A stretch of 64,000 bases of DNA from Deltaproteobacteria bacterium HGW-Deltaproteobacteria-4 (GCA_002841765.1 PHAV01000001.1:1-64000), one strand, 5' to 3'. Shown: positions 1-12,996, counted from the stretch's first letter. A program made the numbers and translations. Notes: generated by a model from the sequence alone, not told the origin.

Positions 1-1
1 G

Positions 2-247
2 AACATGAAGGAAATCGTTGTCGCAAAACCTGACGGCACCATAATGGTAGCGACAAACAAAAAGTTTGAAGGCAAGCCAGTAACCGACATATTTCCTGCA
101 TCGGTGCTGCAGGAAGACACGTTGACGGTTAGTTCTCTGGAAAACCGGGACATCATGGTAGCGTCTCCGGTCATGGGATTAAGTGACAAAGTGGGGGTTT
201 TGATACTGCTTTACACCCCGCAGAGTTACAGCCTGCAAGTCCCGTAA
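2..247 (+). CDS. C-terminal fragment of a possible Cache-like sensory protein (5' end outside window)
   Basis: The reading frame is open to the left edge, so this is probably the tail of a longer gene; an ATG at 5 would give an 80-residue protein if it is complete. The text resembles the distal part of extracytoplasmic sensor domains: a 'PDGTIMVATNKKFEGKPV' stretch followed by 'IMVASPVMG..DKVGVLILLY', a pattern seen in Cache-type ligand-binding domains. No catalytic motif is visible. Function beyond 'possible sensor domain' cannot be stated, and the family assignment is an impression from sequence style only. Confidence 0.45.
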   Translation, partial: NMKEIVVAKPDGTIMVATNKKFEGKPVTDIFPASVLQEDTLTVSSLENRDIMVASPVMGLSDKVGVLILLYTPQSYSLQVP

Positions 248-387
248 TCCTGGCAGTTCATCGACTTCATTGGCACCTATTTGCAGGTGGCAAGATTAAT
301 TTCAGGACCCTCCTGCTGCAGACAGCGGATCTTTCCGCCTGCCTAGAGGTCATCCTGCTCACCGACGGAGGTCGCCAGGGGAAAATT

Positions 388-555
388 ATGGACACAACTA
401 TGAGCGCAATCAGTGTTCGTTTTCCCGATTCGATCCTTAAAACGGCCAAAGAAGCTGCCACGTTCTTGCGTCTTCCGAGGACATTGTTCACCTCAATCCT
501 CTTAGCTCCCTGCTCCCTGCCGGTTATCCGATCGGCGGTTGCAAACGGCCTTTGA
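388..555 (+). pseudogene. Truncated ribbon-helix-helix (CopG/Arc-like) antitoxin remnant
   Basis: A 55-codon frame starts at ATG 388 (or ATG 400). Its first half, MSAISVRFPDSILKTAKE.., is typical of the beta-strand and first helix of ribbon-helix-helix antitoxins, and LRLPRT fits the turn before helix 2. After 'LPRT' the sequence loses helical character (..LAPCSLPVIRSAVANGL stop) where a normal antitoxin continues. No toxin frame follows. I read this as a decayed antitoxin; it could still be expressed as a short peptide. The stretch 248-387 shows nothing else recognisable. Confidence 0.4.
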
Positions 556-620
556 ACCGGTACTCTATAGTGTGCCCGTTGTGATTAACCGTTAAGTCGG
601 TGCTAACTCAGGAGTGAAGC

Positions 621-3302
621 ATGGAATGGTACCAGATGGATGCCCGCCAGGCGCTGGAAGCCTGCACCTCGATCGAAGAGGGACTCTCCAGTGAGGAGGC
701 GGCGCGGCGTCTTATAGAGTATGGCCCCAACAAGTTGGCCGAGGGCGAGGAGCTCAGCCGGCTGAAGATCCTCCTGCACCAGTTCACCAGTCCCCTTATC
801 TATATCCTGCTGATTGCGGCCGTCGTCACCTTTCTTTTGGGCGAATATATCGACACCGGCGTGATTATGGCGGTGGTGCTGTTGAATGCGATCATCGGCT
901 ATATTCAGGAATTTAAAGCCGAGGAGAGTGTTCGCGCCCTGAAAAATCTCCTTGTGGCCAAAGCGCGGGTCCTTCGTGACGGACATGAAAAGGAGATCCC
1001 CGGAGTTGATCTCGTGCCGGGGGATATTGTCCTTCTGGCTTCAGGGACGCGGGTGCCGGCTGACCTACGGCTCCTTCATGCCAACGAACTGCGGATTGAT
1101 GAAGCGATGCTGACCGGCGAGTCGCTGCCGGTGGGAAAGAAGGTTGCGACGATTGCAGAAGAAGGATTGACGCCGGCGGATCAGCTCAATATGGCTTTCA
1201 TGGGGACGGCTGTAGTCAACGGCCGGGCCAGGGGAGTGGTCACCGGGACGGCCGGCAGTACTATTCTCGGCGGTATTGCTGACGAGGTTCGGGAGATCGG
1301 ACTGGTCAAGGCGCCGATCCAGGAAAAGATCGAGAAATTTTCAAAAAAAGTCGGGTTGATCGTCCTGGGGACTGCGGTGGGACTCTTTTTCCTTGGGTTG
1401 TTGATGGGCAACAGCATCAAGGAGATGTTCCTGATCGCCGTGGCTGCCGCAGTCGGGGCAATTCCCGAGGGTTTGCCGATTGTGGTGACCATTACCATGG
1501 CGGTGGGAGTGGCGCGCATGGCGCGCAAAAATGCCATTGTACGTAAATTGCCGGCTGTCGAAACCCTTGGCAGCACTACGGTCATCTGTTCCGATAAGAC
1601 AGGTACTCTCACCCGTAACGAGATGACCGTCACCCGACTTTTGGCCGGAAAGCAAATCTACAGCGTCAGCGGCAGCGGCTACGAACCGGTGGGAGAGATT
1701 CTGCCGGTTGGCAATGACGTTGCCGCCTCCGGTGAGTCTCTGGCCGTCCTTTTACGTATCGGCCTCCTTTGTAACGAATCGGATATTTATGAGGAGGATG
1801 GACTCTTTAAGGTCGATGGTGATCCCACTGAGGGGGCATTGATTGTCGCCGCCCTTAAGGGGGGATTAAATATCGCCGGGGAGAAGGGGGCTTACCGCCA
1901 GCTGGCACTTGTTCCGTTTGAGTCGGAGCGGGGCTGGATGGCCACTCTGCATCAAGTTGACGGTGAGAAGCTGATCCTGGTCAAAGGGGCGCCGGAACGG
2001 GTGGTGGAGATGTGTGCCGCCAGTCGGGAGGAGATTGAAAAGGTATTGCGGAGCGCCACCGCCTTTGCCGGCGAGGGGATGCGGGTACTGGCCTTTGCCT
2101 GGAAAGAGGCCCCCGCTGAAATGGATGACCTGACCCATTTCGACGCGGAGAGCGGTTTAACCCTGGCCGGTCTGCAGGGGATGATCGACCCGCCCCGGAG
2201 CGAGGCAGTCGAGGCTATTTCCGGTTGCAAGCAGGCGGGGATACGGGTGGTGATGATCACCGGCGACCATGCCGTGACCGCTCAGGCCATCGCGGCAGAA
2301 TTGCGGATTATCGATGAGGGCGGCGGGGTTCTGACCGGTCAGGAACTGGAGGGGATGGACGATGATGAACTCTTTGCCAAAGTACGGAAGGTCTCGGTCT
2401 ATGCCCGGGTCGCCCCGGTCCATAAGCTGCGTATCACCCGCCAGCTGATTCGCCACGGCGAGGTGGTCGCCATGACCGGTGACGGCGTTAATGATGCCCC
2501 GGCTCTCAAGGCCGCGCATATCGGTATCGCCATGGGGATCACCGGCACCGATGTCGCCAAGGAGGCTTCGGACATGGTGCTGACCGATGATAACTTTACC
2601 AGCATCTTCAGTGCCGTCCGCGAAGGCCGGATCGTCTTTGACAACCTGCGCAAAGTTATCTTCTTCCTTATCCCTACCGGAGTGGCCGACATCCTGTCGA
2701 TCGCCGCCTCGGTGGCGCTCGGTCTGCCGCTCCCCTTTATCCCGGCGCAGATCCTCTGGATCAACCTGGTGACCAACGGCATGCAGGATGTGGCCCTGGC
2801 TTTTGAGCCGGCGGAGAAGGGGGTGCTCAACCGTCCGCCGCGGAATCCGCAGGAAGGGATCATGTCGCGTTTGCTGATCGAGCGGACGATCCTGGTAGGG
2901 CTGGTCATTACCACCGGTGTCATCCTGACCTTTATGACGGCACTCAATGGGGGCGCTTCTTTGGAGCATGCCCGCACCTTGACGGTGACCACCATGGTTC
3001 TCTTTCAATTTTTCCAGGCCTGGAACTGTCGCTCGGAGACCGAGTCGATTTTCCGAATAAATGCCATGAGCAACCCGATCCTTTTTTACAGCATGATCGC
3101 CGCGGCCATTGCCCAACTCGCCTTTATTTATGCTCCGCCCCTGCAGTGGATCTTCCGCACCGTGCCGCTCACCGGCATCGAGTGGCTGCGGGTGCTTGGT
3201 GTTTCGGTCACAGTCGTGCTGGTGGTGGAGATCGACAAATGGCTGCGGCGGCGCAATAGCGCACAGCAAAACAACCCTCAACCCAAAGGAGAACAAACAT
3301 GA
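621..3302 (+). CDS. P2-type cation-transporting ATPase
   Basis: 893 residues, full length for a P2 ATPase (ion pump, inner membrane). Visible motifs: TGES in the actuator domain, PEGLP in the fourth membrane segment, phosphorylated Asp in DKTGTLT (D325), KGAPE in the nucleotide-binding domain, TGDH and GDGVNDAPAL in the phosphorylation domain, and C-terminal membrane helices. The sixth membrane segment reads NLVTNG where calcium pumps usually have NLVTDG, so the ion is uncertain (calcium-like by overall sequence, possibly a monovalent ion). RBS CAGGAG lies just before ATG 621. Its stop overlaps the start of the next gene (ATGA), suggesting coupled translation. A second ATPase of the same family follows. 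Confidence 0.9.
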   Translation: MEWYQMDARQALEACTSIEEGLSSEEAARRLIEYGPNKLAEGEELSRLKILLHQFTSPLIYILLIAAVVTFLLGEYIDTGVIMAVVLLNAIIGYIQEFKAEESVRALKNLLVAKARVLRDGHEKEIPGVDLVPGDIVLLASGTRVPADLRLLHANELRIDEAMLTGESLPVGKKVATIAEEGLTPADQLNMAFMGTAVVNGRARGVVTGTAGSTILGGIADEVREIGLVKAPIQEKIEKFSKKVGLIVLGTAVGLFFLGLLMGNSIKEMFLIAVAAAVGAIPEGLPIVVTITMAVGVARMARKNAIVRKLPAVETLGSTTVICSDKTGTLTRNEMTVTRLLAGKQIYSVSGSGYEPVGEILPVGNDVAASGESLAVLLRIGLLCNESDIYEEDGLFKVDGDPTEGALIVAALKGGLNIAGEKGAYRQLALVPFESERGWMATLHQVDGEKLILVKGAPERVVEMCAASREEIEKVLRSATAFAGEGMRVLAFAWKEAPAEMDDLTHFDAESGLTLAGLQGMIDPPRSEAVEAISGCKQAGIRVVMITGDHAVTAQAIAAELRIIDEGGGVLTGQELEGMDDDELFAKVRKVSVYARVAPVHKLRITRQLIRHGEVVAMTGDGVNDAPALKAAHIGIAMGITGTDVAKEASDMVLTDDNFTSIFSAVREGRIVFDNLRKVIFFLIPTGVADILSIAASVALGLPLPFIPAQILWINLVTNGMQDVALAFEPAEKGVLNRPPRNPQEGIMSRLLIERTILVGLVITTGVILTFMTALNGGASLEHARTLTVTTMVLFQFFQAWNCRSETESIFRINAMSNPILFYSMIAAAIAQLAFIYAPPLQWIFRTVPLTGIEWLRVLGVSVTVVLVVEIDKWLRRRNSAQQNNPQPKGEQT

Positions 3303-3586
3303 GCAGCAGAGACGAGTATGTACGCAAGATGCAGGAAAAACTGGCAGAATTGAATGCCGATATCGACAAACTGGCCGGAAAGGCCAACGAGGTCTCGGCC
3401 GAGCTGCGCAGCGAATACAACGAGCAGATGGCGACTTTAAAGGAGAAACAGGCAGCCGCCCGACAGAAGATCGAGGAGGCGCAGAAGGCGGGTGAGAGTG
3501 CCTGGCAGGATCTGAAGGCGGGGATGGACTTGGCCTGGACCGCTATCGGCGAATCGATCGACTCGGCTAAATCCCGTTTCAAATAG
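3299..3586 (+). CDS. Small coiled-coil protein between two P-type ATPases
   Basis: 95 residues, highly charged and rich in Ala, Glu, Lys and Gln, with heptad-like spacing over almost the whole length (MQEKLAELNADIDKLAGKA..., EKQAAARQKIEEAQKA). No signal peptide or membrane segment. The start overlaps the upstream ATPase stop by four bases, so the two are co-translated. Small coiled-coil proteins of this type are often found beside such ATPases; an accessory or scaffolding role is inference. Catalytic activity is unlikely. Confidence 0.8.
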   Translation: MSSRDEYVRKMQEKLAELNADIDKLAGKANEVSAELRSEYNEQMATLKEKQAAARQKIEEAQKAGESAWQDLKAGMDLAWTAIGESIDSAKSRFK

Positions 3587-3671
3587 ATCTCTTCCTCAAG
3601 TTTCGGTTGTCGTACGATAGTTGCGCGGAAGAGTCCGATTGGCTCTTCCGCGCAATTCCGGAGAAAAAACC

Positions 3672-6335
<2,664 letters not shown>

Positions 6336-6468
6336 AAGACGACTTTCCCGCGTCCTCGTAGCTGGACATTCTCAACCTTTATGGTTATCATCCCACAACT
6401 TTAGTGCAGGAGAGGGCTCCTGCCCGCTCCCTTGAATTTTTCCAGCGAATCAATCAACCGGGCAAACG

Positions 6469-7809
6469 ATGATTCTTATCAAAAAAGGTCTTGACCTTCC
6501 CCTTGCCGGCAAACCTGTCCAGCGCATCGACGCCGGCGCCGCGGTGCAACGCGTGGCGCTGCTGGCGCACGACTATCCCGGCATGAAGCCGACGATGCTG
6601 GTGCAGGAAGGGGAGCGGGTCAAGCTCGGCCAACCCCTCTTCAGTGACAAAAAGAATCCCCGCGTCCATTATACTGCACCGGGATGCGGCGTCGTTAACG
6701 CGATCAATCGCGGCGAACGGCGGGCTTTTATCTCCACGGTCATCACGCTGGATGGCGACGATGAAGTCTCCTTCCCGGTCTGCAAGGCGGCGGAAATTCC
6801 CTCCCTCGCCGCCACCGAGATCGAAGAGCGTCTCCTTGCTTCCGGTTTGTGGACGGCGTTACGGAGTCGTCCTTTCAGCAAGGTACCAATCCCCGGCACC
6901 CGGCCGGCGGCGATCCTGGTCACCGCCATCGACACCAACCCCCTGGCGGCGGATCCGGCCCTGGTCATCAATGAACAACGCGATTACTTTGCCGCCGGTT
7001 TGAGTGCGCTGCGGACCCTGACCGCTGGCAAGGTTCATCTCTGTCACGCTGCCGGCGTCAACCTTCCGCTTCCGGCCGGGATCAATCCCGCTGTTTTCTC
7101 CGGCCCGCATCCGGCCGGGCTCGTCGGCACCCATATTCATTTTCTCGAAGCGGTCGATCTGAAACGGTCGGTCTGGCATCTCGGCTATCAGGATGTCATC
7201 GCTATCGGCGCCCTCTTCCTGACCGGCCGTATCAGGGTTGAGCGGATCGTCGCCCTGGCTGGCCCGCAGGTGCAGAATCCTCGCCTTCTCCGCACCCGCC
7301 TTGGTGCCGATCTGGCGGAGCTGACTGCCGGCGAGCTCCGCGAAGGCGAGAATCGCCTGATCTCCGGTTCCGTCCTCTTCGGCCACGCGGGCGTCGGCGA
7401 GATCGCTTTTCTCGGTCGCTATCATCAGCAAATTTCAGTTATCCGCGAAGAGCGGGAAAAGAAATTTCTCGATTGGCTCCTCCCCGGTTTCGACAAATAT
7501 TCGATCAAGCCCCTCTTCGCTTCATCGCTGCTGCCGACCCACGGCCTCCCCTTAAGGACCGAGACCCACGGCAGCCATCGCGCCATGGTGCCGATCGGTG
7601 CCTTTGAAAAGGTCATGCCCCTGAATCTGCAGATCACCTGGCTCCTGCGCTCCCTCCTCGCCGGTGATACTGAAATGGCGCAAAGTCTCGGCGCTTTGGA
7701 GCTCGATGCCGAGGATCTTGCTCTTTGCAGTTACGTCTGTTCCGGCAAGAACGATTACGGCGAGCATCTGCGCCGGATTCTTGACAAGATTGAAGAGGAG
7801 AGCGCATGA
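6469..7809 (+). CDS. nqrA: Na+-translocating NADH:quinone reductase subunit A
   Basis: 446 residues, the usual NqrA length. NqrA is the cytoplasmic, quinone-associated subunit of the sodium-pumping NADH:quinone oxidoreductase. The N-terminus ([13 protein letters not shown]) and the [18 protein letters not shown] segment are characteristic. It opens an operon nqrA-B-C-D-E-F with four-base overlaps at most junctions (its stop overlaps nqrB ATG by 4). The 133 bases upstream hold a GCAGGAG/CTCCTGC hairpin but no clear promoter. The ribosome site is weak. Confidence 0.95.
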   Translation: MILIKKGLDLPLAGKPVQRIDAGAAVQRVALLAHDYPGMKPTMLVQEGERVKLGQPLFSDKKNPRVHYTAPGCGVVNAINRGERRAFISTVITLDGDDEVSFPVCKAAEIPSLAATEIEERLLASGLWTALRSRPFSKVPIPGTRPAAILVTAIDTNPLAADPALVINEQRDYFAAGLSALRTLTAGKVHLCHAAGVNLPLPAGINPAVFSGPHPAGLVGTHIHFLEAVDLKRSVWHLGYQDVIAIGALFLTGRIRVERIVALAGPQVQNPRLLRTRLGADLAELTAGELREGENRLISGSVLFGHAGVGEIAFLGRYHQQISVIREEREKKFLDWLLPGFDKYSIKPLFASSLLPTHGLPLRTETHGSHRAMVPIGAFEKVMPLNLQITWLLRSLLAGDTEMAQSLGALELDAEDLALCSYVCSGKNDYGEHLRRILDKIEEESA

Positions 7810-9017
7810 AAAAACTCCGGTCTCTCCTTGACAGGGTGGCGCCGCACTTCCAGCCCGGCGGCAAGCTGGCCCGGCTCTTTCCCCTTTATGAAGCGGCGGA
7901 CACTTTCCTCTATTCGCCTGGCGAGGTGACCACCGGTTCCCTGCATGTGCGCGATGCCATGGATCTCAAGCGGGTGATGGTCACGGTGGTGATTGCCCTC
8001 CTCCCCTGTTTTTTTATGGCCCTCTTGAATACCGGTTATGAAGCGGACCGGGTTCTTCAGTTGGACGGTGGACTCCCTGGCGGCTGGCGCGGCGATCTCC
8101 TGAATATGCTCGGTTTTCGCGGTGATCCCGTGAGTCTGGTCGATAATCTCCTGATGGGGGCGGTCTGGTTTGTGCCGGTCTATCTCGTTACCAATATTGT
8201 CGGTGGATTCTGGGAGGTTCTTTTTGCCGTTGTCCGCAAGCACGAGATCAATGAAGGTTTTTTAGTGACGGGCTCCCTCTTCCCTTTGATCTGTCCGCCG
8301 ACCATTCCCCTTTGGCAGGTTGCGCTCGGCATCACCTTCGGGGTGGTGATCGGTAAAGAAATTTTCGGCGGCACCGGCAAGAACTTCATGAACCCGGCTC
8401 TGGCCGGGCGGGCCTTTCTCTACTTTGCCTATCCTGCCCAGAACAGCGGCGACAAGAACTGGATTGCCGTTGACGGCTACACTTCCGCCACTCCGTTGGC
8501 GCGTGCAGCAGAGGGGGGGATGGAGGCGGTCACCGCTTCCGTCACCTGGATGGAAGCTTTCATCGGCATCATCCCCGGCTCGATGGGGGAGACTTCGACC
8601 CTCGCCTGCCTCATCGGTGCGGCGATCCTCTTGGTCACCGGCGTCGCTTCCTGGCGGATCATGCTGGCTTGTGTCCTCGGCGCCTCTTTCCTGGCCACCC
8701 TCTTTACCGTGGTTGGCAGCGCCACCAATCCGATGTTCGGCCTCCCCTTTTACTGGCACTTTGTCCTCGGCGGCTTTGCTTTCGGAACGGTCTTCATGAC
8801 CACTGACCCGGTCTCCGGGGCGATGACGCCGCAAGGGCAGTGGTACTACGGGTTACTCATCGGCGCCATGTGTATCCTCATCCGCGTTGTCAATCCGGCT
8901 TTCCCCGAGGGGATGATGCTCGCCATCCTCTTTGGTAACCTGTGTGCCCCTCTTATCGACCATCTCGTCCTCAGGCGTCATATTCAGCGAAGGGGGCTGC
9001 GTCATGTCGAGGGATAG
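7806..9017 (+). CDS. nqrB: Na+-translocating NADH:quinone reductase subunit B
   Basis: 403 residues with about ten hydrophobic membrane segments. NqrB carries covalently bound FMN and a riboflavin and forms the sodium channel core. The FMN-attachment threonine is expected in the segment [10 protein letters not shown] (TSAT here, SGAT in the Vibrio enzyme). The motif [20 protein letters not shown] is typical of the NqrB/RnfD family. Overlaps nqrA by 4 bases and nqrC by 14 bases. Confidence 0.95.
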   Translation: MKKLRSLLDRVAPHFQPGGKLARLFPLYEAADTFLYSPGEVTTGSLHVRDAMDLKRVMVTVVIALLPCFFMALLNTGYEADRVLQLDGGLPGGWRGDLLNMLGFRGDPVSLVDNLLMGAVWFVPVYLVTNIVGGFWEVLFAVVRKHEINEGFLVTGSLFPLICPPTIPLWQVALGITFGVVIGKEIFGGTGKNFMNPALAGRAFLYFAYPAQNSGDKNWIAVDGYTSATPLARAAEGGMEAVTASVTWMEAFIGIIPGSMGETSTLACLIGAAILLVTGVASWRIMLACVLGASFLATLFTVVGSATNPMFGLPFYWHFVLGGFAFGTVFMTTDPVSGAMTPQGQWYYGLLIGAMCILIRVVNPAFPEGMMLAILFGNLCAPLIDHLVLRRHIQRRGLRHVEG

Positions 9018-9747
9018 TACGCGCAAAGTCCTGACCGTCGCCTTTCTTGTCTGCCTGGTCTGTTCGATCCTTGTTTCGGTGGCCGCCATCGGGTTGAAGC
9101 ATCGGCAGGAGCAGAATCAGGAAGAAGAGAAGCGGCGCAATATCCTGCAGATTGCCGGTCTTTACGATCCTGCCAGGTCTGTCGATGAACAGTTCAAGAA
9201 GGTCAGTAGTCGCAGCGTCGATCTCGCCAGCGGCCAGTTTGTCACTGCGAGTGCCGCCGGCAGCCCCTATGTTATCCCTCTGGCGCAGGATTTTGCCGGG
9301 ATCAAGGTCCGCCCCCGTAGCATGGAGGTCTATCTTGTCGAGGAGGACGGCACATTGCAGCAGATGATTCTGCCGGTCTATGGCAAGGGGCTGTGGTCGA
9401 CGATGTACGGTTTCATCGCTCTGGCCCCCGATCTCACCACCGTCAGCGGCTTCGGATTTTACCAGCACGGCGAGACCCCCGGTCTTGGCGGCGAGATCGA
9501 CAACCGCAGCTGGCTCGCCAAGTGGCCGGGAAAGCAGGTCTACAATGAGCAGGGCGAAGTCAAGCTGAAGGTCCTCAAAGGGCCGGTCGATGCCGACAAC
9601 GTCAATGCCCGGTATCAGATCGACGGTATCTCCGGCGCCACCCTCACCGCGCGCGGGGTCAGCAATCTGATTGCCTACTGGCTGGGGGAGAACGGCTATA
9701 AACCTTTCCTGGCCGGACTGCGTAAGGATGGAGGCATGCAACCATGA
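9004..9747 (+). CDS. nqrC: Na+-translocating NADH:quinone reductase subunit C
   Basis: 247 residues from ATG 9004 (ribosome site AAGGGGG), chosen over an upstream GTG because [19 protein letters not shown] gives the expected N-terminal membrane anchor. The periplasmic FMN-binding domain ends with [11 protein letters not shown], where the Thr of SGAT is the covalent FMN site. The segment [10 protein letters not shown] is also conserved in NqrC. Its stop overlaps nqrD by 4 bases. Confidence 0.95.
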   Translation: MSRDSTRKVLTVAFLVCLVCSILVSVAAIGLKHRQEQNQEEEKRRNILQIAGLYDPARSVDEQFKKVSSRSVDLASGQFVTASAAGSPYVIPLAQDFAGIKVRPRSMEVYLVEEDGTLQQMILPVYGKGLWSTMYGFIALAPDLTTVSGFGFYQHGETPGLGGEIDNRSWLAKWPGKQVYNEQGEVKLKVLKGPVDADNVNARYQIDGISGATLTARGVSNLIAYWLGENGYKPFLAGLRKDGGMQP

Positions 9748-10367
9748 GTTCTTACAAAGAGACCCTGTTAAATCCGATCTTTAATAAAAACCCCATCACC
9801 CTTGAGGTGCTTGGTATCTGCTCGGCGTTGGCAGTCACTTCAAAGCTGGAGACGGTGGTGGTCATGGCGCTGGCGGTGACGATGGTTGTCGCTTTTTCCA
9901 ATTTGTCTGTCAGTCTGCTCCGTAATCAGATTCCCGGCAGTATCCGCATCATCGTCCAGTTAACGATCATCGCCACCCTGGTCATCATTGTCGATCAGTT
10001 CCTCAAGGCATATGCTTTCTCGATCAGCAAGCAGCTCTCGGTCTTTGTCGGACTGATCATCACCAACTGCATCGTCCTCGGGCGGGCTGAAGCTTTTGCC
10101 ATGAAGAATCCGCCCCTCCTCAGCTTTGTCGACGGTATCGGCAACGGCATCGGTTACAGTGTCGTTCTGTTGATCGTCGGCTTTTTTCGCGAGCTCCTCG
10201 GTTCCGGAAAACTCTTCGGTGCGACGATCCTGAAGACGGTCAGTGAAGGAGGTTGGTACCTCCCCAACGGTCTCTTCCTGCTGCCGCCGAGCGCCTTCTT
10301 CCTGATCGGGCTGATCATCTGGGCCCTCCGTTCCTGGAAAACCACGCAGGTCGAGAGGGAGGGATAA
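9744..10367 (+). CDS. nqrD: Na+-translocating NADH:quinone reductase subunit D
   Basis: 207 residues, about six membrane segments, NqrD/RnfE family. The conserved [13 protein letters not shown] contains the cysteine which, with its NqrE counterpart, helps bind the intramembrane iron-sulfur centre. The C-terminus runs up to two bases before nqrE. Confidence 0.95.
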   Translation: MSSYKETLLNPIFNKNPITLEVLGICSALAVTSKLETVVVMALAVTMVVAFSNLSVSLLRNQIPGSIRIIVQLTIIATLVIIVDQFLKAYAFSISKQLSVFVGLIITNCIVLGRAEAFAMKNPPLLSFVDGIGNGIGYSVVLLIVGFFRELLGSGKLFGATILKTVSEGGWYLPNGLFLLPPSAFFLIGLIIWALRSWKTTQVEREG

Positions 10368-10369
10368 AG

Positions 10370-10978
10370 ATGGAACATTACCTCAGCCTCCTGCTGCGCT
10401 CGATCTTCATTGAAAATATGGCACTCGCCTTCTTTCTCGGTATGTGTACGCTCCTGGCGGTCTCGAAAAAGGTCGATGCCGCCATCGGTCTGGGGGTGGC
10501 GGTGGTGGTGGTGCAGACGATCACCGTGCCGGTGAATAACCTGATCTACAAGTTCCTGCTCAAAGCCGGCGCCCTGGCCTGGCTTGGTCTCGGCGATCTC
10601 GACCTTACTTTTATCGGTTTGATCTGTTATATCGGCGTGATTGCGGCGATGGTGCAGATTCTCGAAATGGTTCTCGATCGCTTCTTTCCGGCCCTCTATA
10701 ATGCCCTTGGCGTCTTTCTTCCCCTCATTGCCGTTAACTGCGCCATCCTCGGCGGCTCCCTCTTCATGGTCGAGCGGGAATATAACTTTCCCGAAAGTGT
10801 CGTCTTCGGCTTTGGCAGCGGTCTCGGCTGGGCTCTGGCGATCACTCTGCTGGCGGCTATCCGGCAAAAACTCAAATACAGCGATGTGCCGGATGGTCTG
10901 AAAGGGCTCGGCATCACCTTCATGATCATGGGGCTGATGGCTCTTGCCTTCATGTCCTTCTCCGGGATTCAGTTATGA
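10370..10978 (+). CDS. nqrE: Na+-translocating NADH:quinone reductase subunit E
   Basis: 202 residues from ATG 10370 (GAGGGAGGG ribosome site just upstream). About six membrane segments; NqrE/RnfA family. [12 protein letters not shown] carries the conserved cysteine, mirroring [12 protein letters not shown] of NqrD; the two subunits form an inverted pair around the membrane iron centre. Overlaps nqrF by 4 bases. Confidence 0.95.
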   Translation: MEHYLSLLLRSIFIENMALAFFLGMCTLLAVSKKVDAAIGLGVAVVVVQTITVPVNNLIYKFLLKAGALAWLGLGDLDLTFIGLICYIGVIAAMVQILEMVLDRFFPALYNALGVFLPLIAVNCAILGGSLFMVEREYNFPESVVFGFGSGLGWALAITLLAAIRQKLKYSDVPDGLKGLGITFMIMGLMALAFMSFSGIQL

Positions 10979-12201
10979 GCGCCATCCTCCTCGGCATCCT
11001 GATGTTCACCGGGATTATCATGGCGCTGGTGGCCCTGATCCTCCTCGCCCGGGCCCGTCTCCTCCCTGGGGGAGAGGTCGTCCTGACCATCAATCATGAC
11101 CCGGAAAAGAGCATCACCGTTTCTCCCGGCGGCAAGCTGTTGTCCGTCCTCGCCGACCACAAAATCTTCATCCCTTCCGCTTGTGGCGGTGGCGGCACCT
11201 GCGGCCAGTGCAAGGTGAAGATTCCGGCCGGTGGCGGTGATATCCTGCCGACCGAGACCGCCCATATCAATAAACGGATGGCGCGGGAAGGTTACCGTCT
11301 GTCCTGCCAGGTCGGGGTCAAGCAGGATCTGGCGCTGGAGCTGCCGGCGGAGATCTTCGCCATCCGCCAGTGGCGCTGTAAGGTCCGCTCCAACCACAAT
11401 TGCGCCACCTTTATCAAAGAGTTGGTCCTCGAACTTCCGGCCGGAGAGGAACTCGATTTCCGCGCCGGTGGCTACATCCAGATTGAGGCCCAGCCGCATG
11501 TTGTTGAATACAAAGAGATGGCGATCGAAGAAGAGTACCGCGCCGATTGGGATCGCATGAACCTGTGGCGCTATCGCTCCGAAGTCAAAGAGCCGATCAT
11601 GCGTGCTTACTCCATGGCCAACTACCCGGAAGAGCAGGGGATTGTCATGCTTAATGTCCGCGTCTCGCCGCCGCCGCCGTCTGTCCCGGATGCGCCGCCG
11701 GGGCAGATGTCCTCCTTTATCTTCAATCTCAAACCGGGGGATGAGGTAACGATCTCCGGTCCCTTTGGTGAATTCTTTGCCAAGGAGACGAATGCCGAGA
11801 TGATCTTTATCGGCGGCGGCGCCGGCATGGCCCCCTTGCGGTCACATATCTTCGATCAGCTCAAGCGTTTGCACAGCCAACGGAAAATCTCCTTTTGGTA
11901 CGGTGCCCGCAGTCTGCGTGAAGCCTTTTATGTCGAGGAATTCGAGGCGTTGGCCGCCGCGCACGATAACTTCAGCTGGCACCTTGTCCTCTCTGATCCC
12001 CAGCCGGAAGATAACTGGAGCGGTGCGGTCGGTTTTGTTCATCATTTCCTCCTCAGCAGTTATCTCAAGGATCATCCTACCCCGGAGGATTGCGAGTATT
12101 ATCTCTGCGGCCCGCCGATGATGACCAGGGCGGTGGTCGAGATGCTGGAAAACCTTGGCGTTGAAGGGGACAACATCCTCTTTGACAATTTCGGTTTGTA
12201 A
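10975..12201 (+). CDS. nqrF: Na+-translocating NADH:quinone reductase subunit F
   Basis: 408 residues; NADH entry subunit. Order: N-terminal membrane helix (about 1-27), a [2Fe-2S] ferredoxin domain with [10 protein letters not shown] and a distal Cys (LSCQVG), a flavin-binding domain with RAYSMANYP, and an NADH-binding domain with [12 protein letters not shown] and a C-terminal CGPPMM motif. All four cluster cysteines are present. Last structural gene of the nqr operon; a small helical gene starts 20 bases later. Confidence 0.95.
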   Translation: MSAILLGILMFTGIIMALVALILLARARLLPGGEVVLTINHDPEKSITVSPGGKLLSVLADHKIFIPSACGGGGTCGQCKVKIPAGGGDILPTETAHINKRMAREGYRLSCQVGVKQDLALELPAEIFAIRQWRCKVRSNHNCATFIKELVLELPAGEELDFRAGGYIQIEAQPHVVEYKEMAIEEEYRADWDRMNLWRYRSEVKEPIMRAYSMANYPEEQGIVMLNVRVSPPPPSVPDAPPGQMSSFIFNLKPGDEVTISGPFGEFFAKETNAEMIFIGGGAGMAPLRSHIFDQLKRLHSQRKISFWYGARSLREAFYVEEFEALAAAHDNFSWHLVLSDPQPEDNWSGAVGFVHHFLLSSYLKDHPTPEDCEYYLCGPPMMTRAVVEMLENLGVEGDNILFDNFGL

Positions 12202-12221
12202 CCGCGTACCGGGAGTCGACC

Positions 12222-12680
12222 ATGCGTTTTGCTCAGACCCGCGATATCCTTCAGCACCAGGTGGCCCCTTATCACCGCACCGTCAGTCAGCATTATCAGG
12301 ATTTTTCCGGGCAGGAGATCTCCCCCCGCAATCAGTTGATGCTCGACTACCTCATTGATCATGAACTGCGCTTGGCGCTGGCGATTCATGACTTCATGGA
12401 AGCGGCTCACCCCGGAGCCCTTGACTACTGGTTCAAGCGGATTGAAATCCCCTTCCCGGCGGCGAACTCCGGGGTTCTGACCGATGCCTGCCGCACGGAT
12501 CTCGATGCTCTGGTCGGAGCGGCCATCTGTTACAAAACAGCGCTGATCGCTTTTTATGGACATCTCCTGCAAAACTGCGATGACGCCAAAGCCGCACACC
12601 TCTTTCAAACCCTGAAAGATCAAGAAGAGAAGGGGATGAAGCGCTTTATCCGCCATGCCCAGGGTCTGGCTGACCTGTAA
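12222..12680 (+). CDS. Conserved helical protein of unknown function downstream of nqrF
   Basis: 152 residues, predicted almost all-helical, no signal peptide or membrane segment. The C-terminal part (LKDQEEKGMKRFIRHAQGL) and DHELRLALAIHDFMEAA resemble helices of ferritin-like/rubrerythrin-like bundles, but a complete di-iron ligand set is not evident. It follows nqrF by 20 bases and precedes the NqrM-like gene, so it is probably in the nqr operon. A role in Nqr assembly is only guilt by association. Confidence 0.65.
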   Translation: MRFAQTRDILQHQVAPYHRTVSQHYQDFSGQEISPRNQLMLDYLIDHELRLALAIHDFMEAAHPGALDYWFKRIEIPFPAANSGVLTDACRTDLDALVGAAICYKTALIAFYGHLLQNCDDAKAAHLFQTLKDQEEKGMKRFIRHAQGLADL

Positions 12681-12683
12681 ACT

Positions 12684-12767
12684 AACCACCACCCCCAACC
12701 CCTCCTTAACAAAGGAGGGGAGTTTAAATTCCCCCTCCTATTTCAGGAGGGGCCAGGGGTGGTAAGG
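12684..12767 (+). repeat. Double C-rich palindromic repeat between operon genes
   Basis: Two palindromes in tandem, CCCCTCCTT-AAC-AAAGGAGGGG and CCCCCTCCT-ATTTC-AGGAGGGG, enclosed by an outer pair ACCACCCCC / GGGGTGGT. It can fold as a branched structure. Same family as the copies at 4982, 22355, 30496 and 41200. It lies between the helical-protein gene and nqrM. Confidence 0.8.
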
Positions 12768-12789
12768 TTTCACTCCGTGAGATCCCGCC

Positions 12790-12960
12790 ATGAAGACCCT
12801 TCTTGTTGTCCTCTGCTTATTCCTCCTTGCCTTTGCCGGTCTGGCGATTGGTGTCATGCTCCGCAACAAGCGTCTGCGCGGCGGCTGTGGTGGTCCGGCC
12901 AAGGGGGATTGCAAGGAGGGATCCGGTTCCTGCTCCTGTAAAGATGAAAAGCTCCGCTAA
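12790..12960 (+). CDS. nqrM: NqrM-like Na+-NQR maturation protein (small, Cys-rich)
   Basis: A 56-residue frame too short for most automatic calls. It has one N-terminal membrane helix (MKTLLVVLCLFLLAFAGLAIG), a short basic turn, and a cysteine tail with GGCGG, GDCK and SCSC. This matches the layout of NqrM (DUF539), which is needed to assemble the Nqr complex, probably by delivering iron to the NqrD/NqrE centre. Position just behind nqrABCDEF supports it. The exact cysteine spacing differs somewhat from the Vibrio-type protein as I remember it, so the call is likely but not certain. The flavin transferase ApbE is not in the window. Confidence 0.7.
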   Translation: MKTLLVVLCLFLLAFAGLAIGVMLRNKRLRGGCGGPAKGDCKEGSGSCSCKDEKLR

Positions 12961-12996
12961 ATTCGGTCATTGTGCCATTCCTCGCTATCTGTTACC

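Noticed and set aside
248-387. Coding remnant between the sensor tail and the RHH stub
   Set aside because: No frame shows a recognisable domain; no repeat or promoter seen.
2157-3296. Long minus-strand frame of 379 codons under the first ATPase
   Set aside because: It is antisense to a well-supported ATPase, has no recognisable motif, and similar shadows occur under all GC-rich genes here.
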